Origin: Paenibacillus timonensis
Lineage (GTDB): Bacteria > Bacillota > Bacilli > Paenibacillales > Paenibacillaceae
Assembly (NCBI RefSeq): GCF_009725205.1
Contig: NZ_WNZY01000003.1
Coordinates: forward strand, 62,001 to 126,000
DNA length: 64,000 nucleotides
Direction: 5' to 3'
A model generated the notes under the pieces. That model saw nothing but the letters and a program-made list of their open reading frames with translations, did not search any database and was not told where the DNA came from. Made by a program: the position numbers and the translations under genes. Position 1 is the first letter of the stretch. Every line of letters begins with the position of its first letter. This document shows, piece after piece, positions 59,944-64,000 of this stretch.

Positions 59944-61428
59944 CTATAAAATGATGGCGATGAGGCCGCCGGAGCCTTCGTTAATAATCCGCCCCAGCGT
60001 TTCCTGCAGCTTATAGCGGGCGTTGTCCGGCATCATGGCAATTTTGCCCTGAATGCCTTCGCGCACGATGGAGTGCAGGGAACGACCGAAGATGTCGGAC
60101 TCCCAAATCTTGATCGGATCGTTCTCGAAATCCTGCATCAGATAACGGACGAGTTCTTCGCTTTGCTTTTCGGTCCCAATGATCGGCGCGAACTCCGACT
60201 CGACGTCGACGCGAATCATATGAATCGAAGGAGCTGTCGCCTTCAGCCTTACGCCGAAGCGAGAACCCTGGCGAATGAGTTCCGGTTCATCCAGCGCCAT
60301 TTCCGCCAGCGTAGGTGCTGCGATGCCATAACCGGTCGTTTTGACCATTTCAAGCGCTTCAGCGAAACGGTCGTATTCCCGTTTGGCATGAGTAAACTCC
60401 TGCATCAGTTGCAGCAAATGGTCCTTGCCGCGGATTTCCACACCAACCACTTCCATCAGGATGCGGTCATATAAATCGTCCGGCGCGTACAAATCGATCT
60501 CAGCCACGCCTTGACCCATGTTGAGCCCGCTGAGTCCGGCCCGATCGATGAAATCGTATTCCATGAAATTTCCGACGACCCGATCCACATCGCGCAAACG
60601 GCGAATGTCTTTGACCGTGTCGCGGACAGAGTTCTCATAATTGCTGCGCAGCCAGTGATTCTCATTCAGCACCATGACCCAGCTAGGCAGATTGACGTTG
60701 ACTTCGTGTACCGGGAATTCATAGAGGACTTCGCGGAGAACGCCGGTCACGTCTTCTTCCGTCATCGTCGCCGCACTAAGCGTAATGACCGGAATGTCAT
60801 ACTTTGCGGCCAACTCGCCGCGAAGCTGTTGCGCTTCCTCACTATTCGGCCGGGTCGAGTTGATCACCAGCACAAACGGCTTGCCAACCTCCTTCAATTC
60901 GGCGATGACCCGCTCCTCTGACTCAACGTAAGAGTAACGCGGAATATCGGCGATCGTTCCATCGGTTGTCACAACGACACCTAGGGTGGAGTGCTCCTGG
61001 ATCACTTTGCGCGTCCCGATTTCCGCCGCTTCTTGGAACGGAATCGGTTCTTCAAACCATGGCGTGGAAATCATCCGTGGTCCGTTTTCGTCCTCGTAGC
61101 CTTTTGCGCCTTCCACGGCGTATCCGACGCAATCTACAAGTCTTACGTTGACCTCGAGCCCTTCAGCCACCTTGATTTGCACCGCATTGTTCGGGACGAA
61201 CTTCGGTTCGGTCGTCATGATGGTTTTGCCGGCGGCGCTTTGCGGAAGTTCATCTACCGCGCGGACCCGATCGGCTTCGTTTGCGATGTTCGGGAGAACG
61301 ACCGTTTCCATAAAACGCTTAATAAAGGTCGATTTCCCGGTGCGGACCGCACCGACGACTCCCAAATAAATGTCGCCTCCGGTTCGTTCGGCAATGTCCT
61401 TAAAAATGTCCACTTTCTCCAATACCAA
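59944..61428 (-). CDS. spoIVA: stage IV sporulation protein A, spore coat ATPase
   Basis: SpoIVA is made in the mother cell and polymerises, using ATP, around the forespore as the base of the coat. The 494-residue protein shows the Walker A GVVGAVRTGKSTFIKRFME, Asp of Walker B in VRLVDCVGYAVEGAKGYEDENGPRM, and the conserved end INEGSGGLIAIIL, almost colinear with the B. subtilis protein (492 residues). There is no ATG; TTG at 61428 lies 8 bases after GAGGAGG, and a second TTG at 61422 would give exactly 492 residues. A sigma-E promoter lies about 300 bases upstream. Confidence 0.96.
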   Translation of the reverse strand: MVLEKVDIFKDIAERTGGDIYLGVVGAVRTGKSTFIKRFMETVVLPNIANEADRVRAVDELPQSAAGKTIMTTEPKFVPNNAVQIKVAEGLEVNVRLVDCVGYAVEGAKGYEDENGPRMISTPWFEEPIPFQEAAEIGTRKVIQEHSTLGVVVTTDGTIADIPRYSYVESEERVIAELKEVGKPFVLVINSTRPNSEEAQQLRGELAAKYDIPVITLSAATMTEEDVTGVLREVLYEFPVHEVNVNLPSWVMVLNENHWLRSNYENSVRDTVKDIRRLRDVDRVVGNFMEYDFIDRAGLSGLNMGQGVAEIDLYAPDDLYDRILMEVVGVEIRGKDHLLQLMQEFTHAKREYDRFAEALEMVKTTGYGIAAPTLAEMALDEPELIRQGSRFGVRLKATAPSIHMIRVDVESEFAPIIGTEKQSEELVRYLMQDFENDPIKIWESDIFGRSLHSIVREGIQGKIAMMPDNARYKLQETLGRIINEGSGGLIAIIL

Positions 61429-61621
61429 TGATATCCCCTCCTCAAATTTCGCCGAAGGAAAAATGCCCCGTGAGCATCCGCTTCGTGATTCACCATGATT
61501 TTGGGCTTCGCTGCTGCGGCAGGAGCGGCAGCCCCTCTTGCCCGTGTCCGCCGCCGCAAACCTGTGGAAGGAACCTGAACGAAGCGGCGTAAACTCGTAC
61601 ATGCATTTGGACTAGTAACAT

Positions 61622-61647
61622 CTTATGTACCAGATGCGAGAATATGA
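61622..61647 (-). promoter_or_regulatory. second, weaker sigma-E-like promoter of spoIVA
   Basis: TCATA and CATAAGAT are 15 bases apart, nearer to the gene than the main site. The -10 differs from the consensus at two positions. Confidence 0.4.
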
Positions 61648-61730
61648 CGGATAAAACCGTCCAAGCCCGTTTTTTTTGCGAGGCCGCTCATTCAACCCGA
61701 ACAAGGCGGGCACTTAACCGCCATACTCCC

Positions 61731-61760
61731 ATTTGTATGAGTCTATCGGAAAAAGTATGA
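61731..61760 (-). promoter_or_regulatory. sigma-E promoter of spoIVA
   Basis: TCATA (61760-61756) and CATACAAAT (61739-61731) are 16 bases apart on the minus strand, matching the consensus of the mother-cell sigma factor E closely. Confidence 0.75.
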
Positions 61761-61808
61761 CGCTCCCGGAGAAAGGAAGAACAAAAGGGACAAATTCGGA
61801 ACAATAGC

Positions 61809-61844
61809 AAAAAGAAGCCTTTCGGAAAGAGTCCGAAAGACTTC
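61809..61844 (-). terminator. intrinsic terminator after yphF
   Basis: GAAG.CTTTCGGA pairs with TCCGAAAG.CTTC (one mismatch) around a 5-base loop and is followed by TTTTT, 5 bases after the yphF stop. Confidence 0.85.
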
Positions 61845-61848
61845 ATCA

Positions 61849-62607
61849 TTAGCCGACGTACGGCACCGGTTCACTCCCGGTCCAACGATAAGGGAGCGAC
61901 TTCACTGGAACGAACGCCGAACGGTCTGTAAGCCAAGCTCGCAGGTCCTCATCACCCTGCGGGGTTTTGCCGGACTGATCGATGGCCTGCATGATATCGA
62001 AGGCATAATCCACATACACGTTACCCTCCGCATCCATAAGGAAGGGAAGGGTCTCCCCGGAGTAGACGCTTGGTAAAGCCAAGCTCTCGGCATGCAGCAA
62101 AGGTAGATCAACGGTATACAAGCCCGGATAGGCCTCCCCGTCAGCCTTACTCGGCAGAGCGCCTCCGTGACTTGATTGATAACTTAACACTTTCCGCTGG
62201 ATATCGTTCACTTTTTGTATCGTGTTTAAATCCATGACTTTGACCGTTGGGTTAACTTCCTCATCGATCACGAGAAAATAAACGCTCCCGCCCTGCTCAA
62301 AAGCCGCTGACGGGAGTTCCTCCAAATAGCCCTCCCGCTTCAATTGGTCCAAATCGATCCGATACTTCTCATACCGCGGAGTCTCCTCCCCGGCTGTAAC
62401 GATTGGCAAGATCCCTTTCTCCTCTTGAAAGCGTTCCAAAGCCCGTTGTACGCGGTCCACGCTCTCTGTATAGGAAACCGGCCCCCCCTGTTGCCTGTCT
62501 CCGCGATACAAACATCCCGACAACAGGAAGGTCATCATCGTCGTTAAGATGACAACCAATGCCGCCGACCTCAACCGGGTCGGTTTCAAAATTGATAACT
62601 TCAACAT
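61849..62607 (-). CDS. yphF: lipoprotein, YphF-like
   Basis: The 252-residue protein has a lipoprotein signal: basic start, hydrophobic VVILTTMMTFL and the lipobox LLSGC with Cys at about residue 32. The mature part begins with a heptad-like helix (VQRALERFQEEKGILP) and contains a pair of similar segments (IDLDQLKREGYLEELP and VDLPLLHAESLALPSV). Its position upstream of spoIVA matches B. subtilis yphF; function unknown. GAGG lies 9 bases before the ATG. Confidence 0.78.
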   Translation of the reverse strand: MLKLSILKPTRLRSAALVVILTTMMTFLLSGCLYRGDRQQGGPVSYTESVDRVQRALERFQEEKGILPIVTAGEETPRYEKYRIDLDQLKREGYLEELPSAAFEQGGSVYFLVIDEEVNPTVKVMDLNTIQKVNDIQRKVLSYQSSHGGALPSKADGEAYPGLYTVDLPLLHAESLALPSVYSGETLPFLMDAEGNVYVDYAFDIMQAIDQSGKTPQGDEDLRAWLTDRSAFVPVKSLPYRWTGSEPVPYVG

Positions 62608-62637
62608 GTTGTTATCCTCACTTTATCCCCTTCGTAC

Positions 62638-62988
62638 TTACCATAACTCCTCATCTTCCCTCTGCCGTTCCAGTTGCTTGCGTATCGCCGCCTTAAGCGG
62701 GTCCTCCGGCAACCGCACGGCCACCTCACCACGAACTCCCGCCTGGCACGCCAATCGAACCCCCTGCTCCAGCAGAGGGCCAAGCTTGCGGCGCTCCGCA
62801 TCGCTGGGCGGCGATAACGAGGCAGCCTGCTCCGGATCAACCTGAATCTTACACATCAGACAACCGGCGTTTCCCCCGCAGCGGGTTGCGATATGGATCT
62901 TCGCTTCGCGGGCGGCTCGAAGCACGCTAGTGCCCGGCCGAACTTGAACGGTTTTCCCTAACGGCAGAAACGTAATTCGCCCTACCAT
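62638..62988 (-). CDS. 2Fe-2S ferredoxin-type protein
   Basis: The 116-residue protein is a plant-type (fdx) ferredoxin with the cluster Cys in RCGGNAGCLMC and the fourth in LACQAGV. The N-terminal beta-grasp (ITFLPLGKTVQVRPGTSVLRAA) fits. The C-terminal 20 residues are charged and helical. Its start lies 8 bases after the nucleotidyltransferase stop, so they are likely co-transcribed. Partner unknown. Confidence 0.85.
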   Translation of the reverse strand: MVGRITFLPLGKTVQVRPGTSVLRAAREAKIHIATRCGGNAGCLMCKIQVDPEQAASLSPPSDAERRKLGPLLEQGVRLACQAGVRGEVAVRLPEDPLKAAIRKQLERQREDEELW

Positions 62989-62995
62989 GACGCGC

Positions 62996-63634
62996 CTATG
63001 TTTCCTCGCCGCGATATTCCCGCCAGGGCCGGGAGAGCAGCGGACGGTCCAGTAACTCAGCTAGTCGTCCGACCCAATCGGATGACCACTCATTTCGTTG
63101 TAGCAACTCGTCTAACAGCGGCAGGTGCTGTTCCGGGGCCTTGCGGATCAATCCCGCAATCGGCAAATAGCGGTCAGGGCGCTGCCGCAACAGATTAAAC
63201 ACCAGTTCATGGGCTAACGGCATGACCGAAAAAGAGATATCTCGAAGCGTCACACGCTGCGCTGCCGGCGCCAGTAACGCATCAACCTCAGTCCGGTAAT
63301 ACGCCCCGGCAGTATGAACCTCAAACCCGCCCACCAGTTCCACCGTCGATTCCTCGATACGGTAGTGGCTCAATTGTGAGGTGTATAACCCACTCCGGTC
63401 ATGTCGTGGCTGATCCGTAGCAAACCGCTGGAGCCGCTCATGGAGTTGGCTTGCGGTGTCGAGATCGGCATAGATGTCGATGTCCCGCGGTGCCGTCGCG
63501 AGCGCAACTCCCTGCAGCCACAATCCGCAGCTGCCGCCCAGCAGCCAGATGCCATCCGCCTCCTCAAGGCTGGCGGCGAGCTTGCATAAGGCCTCCGTTA
63601 ATTCGGCATAAGCCTTGCTTTCTTGTTGTTGCAT
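62996..63634 (-). CDS. nucleotidyltransferase-fold hypothetical protein
   Basis: The 212-residue protein has a polymerase-beta-like nucleotidyltransferase core: GGSCGLWLQG followed by APRDIDIYAD (the Asp-x-Asp metal pair) and a later VELVGG. This looks like the aminoglycoside-type or MNT-type group, but the substrate is unknown. I start at the ATG at 63634 (MQQQESKAYAEL), behind an AAGAGGAAGA stretch; the in-frame extension to 63694 overlaps no gene but lacks a clear site. Confidence 0.65.
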   Translation of the reverse strand: MQQQESKAYAELTEALCKLAASLEEADGIWLLGGSCGLWLQGVALATAPRDIDIYADLDTASQLHERLQRFATDQPRHDRSGLYTSQLSHYRIEESTVELVGGFEVHTAGAYYRTEVDALLAPAAQRVTLRDISFSVMPLAHELVFNLLRQRPDRYLPIAGLIRKAPEQHLPLLDELLQRNEWSSDWVGRLAELLDRPLLSRPWREYRGEET

Positions 63635-63677
63635 GTATCTTCCTCTTCTCTTGGGTTCCGTGGTGCGAGGGTTCCTC

Positions 63678-63857
63678 TCAAGTAATCGACACAATCCCGG
63701 TCAAGAAACCCGCCAACATCATAAAAAAGGCGAGCAGCGATAAAATCCCCCGGACAATCCCTTTCGTCTTCGTTCGGGCAAACGTGATCATAAATACGGA
63801 AATCCCCATGATCAAAACAGCCGCGATCGACAACCACATCTTCGTCATTGCATCCAT
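63678..63857 (-). CDS. yphE: DUF2768 membrane protein, YphE-like
   Basis: The 59-residue protein has two transmembrane helices (WLSIAAVLIMGISVFMITFA and GILSLLAFFMMLAGFLTGI) joined by a basic loop RTKTKG, as in DUF2768. GGAG lies upstream of the ATG at 63857. In B. subtilis yphE lies between gpsA and yphF, the same place. It was found in a frame overlapping other longer but unsupported frames. Function unknown. Confidence 0.8.
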   Translation of the reverse strand: MDAMTKMWLSIAAVLIMGISVFMITFARTKTKGIVRGILSLLAFFMMLAGFLTGIVSIT

Positions 63858-63900
63858 GTGTTCGAATCTCCTACTATTTTTTTGCTTTAATATGATCCAT

Positions 63901-63909
63901 ATTATAGCA
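63901..63909 (-). promoter_or_regulatory. extended -10 promoter of yphE
   Basis: TGCTATAAT on the minus strand is a perfect extended -10 element, about 45 bases before the yphE start. No good -35 is present. Confidence 0.5.
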
Positions 63910-63965
63910 TTATGCTGTCTTTCAGGCTATGTTCGCCCCAGGATTTGCAGAGATGTCCGAAACTA

Positions 63966-63998
63966 AATAAAGCCCCGCGGCATATGACCGCAGAGCTT
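63966..63998 (-). terminator. terminator of the gene upstream of the window edge
   Basis: AAGCTCTGCGG pairs with CCGCGGGGCTT (two mismatches) around TCATATG and is followed by TATTTAG. It probably ends the gene beyond the right edge, which by synteny would be gpsA. Confidence 0.6.
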
Positions 63999-64000
63999 AG

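Larger units (their letters stand above)
61429..61848. other. 420-base spoIVA upstream region
   Basis: The region holds the yphF terminator (61844-61809), two sigma-E-type promoters (61760-61731 and 61647-61622) and a leader of up to 300 bases. The spoIVA frame stays open upstream to 61602, but without a ribosome site and without likeness to SpoIVA, so I treat it as untranslated. Confidence 0.65.

Noticed and set aside
61429-61602. N-terminal extension of SpoIVA to 61602
   Set aside because: The frame is open, but the 58 added residues are unlike SpoIVA and a strong ribosome site sits directly before the TTG at 61428.

Overview
The window comes from a low-to-mid GC Gram-positive endospore former, most likely a member of the Paenibacillaceae. 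The evidence is the spore genes (spoIVA, ypjB), the bacillithiol genes (bshA, bshB1), TRAP (mtrB), the two-part heptaprenyl diphosphate synthase, and a gene order that follows the Bacillus subtilis block spoIVA-hup-mtrB-hepS-menG-hepT-ndk-cheR-aroC-aroB-aroH-trpEDCFBA-hisC-tyrA ... qcrABC-ypjA-ypjB ... dapB-mgsA-bshB1-bshA-cca-birA-panBCD-dinG. Almost all genes lie on the minus strand, so transcription mostly runs from high to low coordinates. I saw no rRNA, tRNA, transposase, prophage or CRISPR array.

Layout, low to high coordinate: mtaD (cut by the window edge), rex and dinG; a TPR gene; an 850-base non-coding stretch holding a three-level tandem repeat; panBCD with a small leader ORF; birA, cca, bshA, bshB1, mgsA, dapB, a second TPR gene and a MazG-type pyrophosphohydrolase; a plus-strand YitT-family gene; ypjB, ypjA and the qcrABC menaquinol:cytochrome c reductase operon with ypiF; a plus-strand ArsR regulator plus MFS exporter; a gamma carbonic anhydrase with an IDEAL protein; an ECF sigma/anti-sigma pair; a TPP-riboswitch thiamin operon (tenA-thiM-thiD-thiE); a GH38 mannosidase divergent from an AraC regulator; a 1-kb non-coding island with repeats and a candidate small RNA; then the aromatic amino acid supraoperon from aroC to tyrA, transcribed from its own promoter and interrupted between aroH and trpE by a TRAP-controlled attenuator. 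Further right are a methyltransferase, a CNNM/CBS membrane protein, two very small genes, a five-fold 146-bp tandem repeat, cheR, ndk, the quinone genes hepT-mqnA-ubiX-ubiA-menG-hepS, mtrB, hup, spoIVA, yphF, a ferredoxin, a nucleotidyltransferase and a DUF2768 (yphE) gene.

The genes connect functionally. aroB/aroC/aroH make chorismate and prephenate. trpE-A, tyrA and hisC use them for Trp, Tyr/Phe and His. mqnA takes chorismate toward menaquinone by the futalosine route, hepS/hepT supply the heptaprenyl tail, and the quinol is used by qcrABC. mtrB in the same window encodes the protein that reads the trp leader.

The most unusual material is non-coding. There are two unrelated repeat families: a roughly 51-bp monomer arranged as 154-bp higher-order units at 5.66-6.14 kb with a decayed relative at 35.73-35.90 kb, and an element with terminal inverted repeats whose copies at 6.2, 36.5, 51.1-51.8 and 59.9 kb all end within a few bases of a stop codon. 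There are also two orphan transcription units with perfect consensus promoters: a candidate sRNA at about 36.0 kb and a 27-residue peptide gene at 50.6 kb. Start sites, promoters and RNA structures were read by eye; no search or folding program was run.
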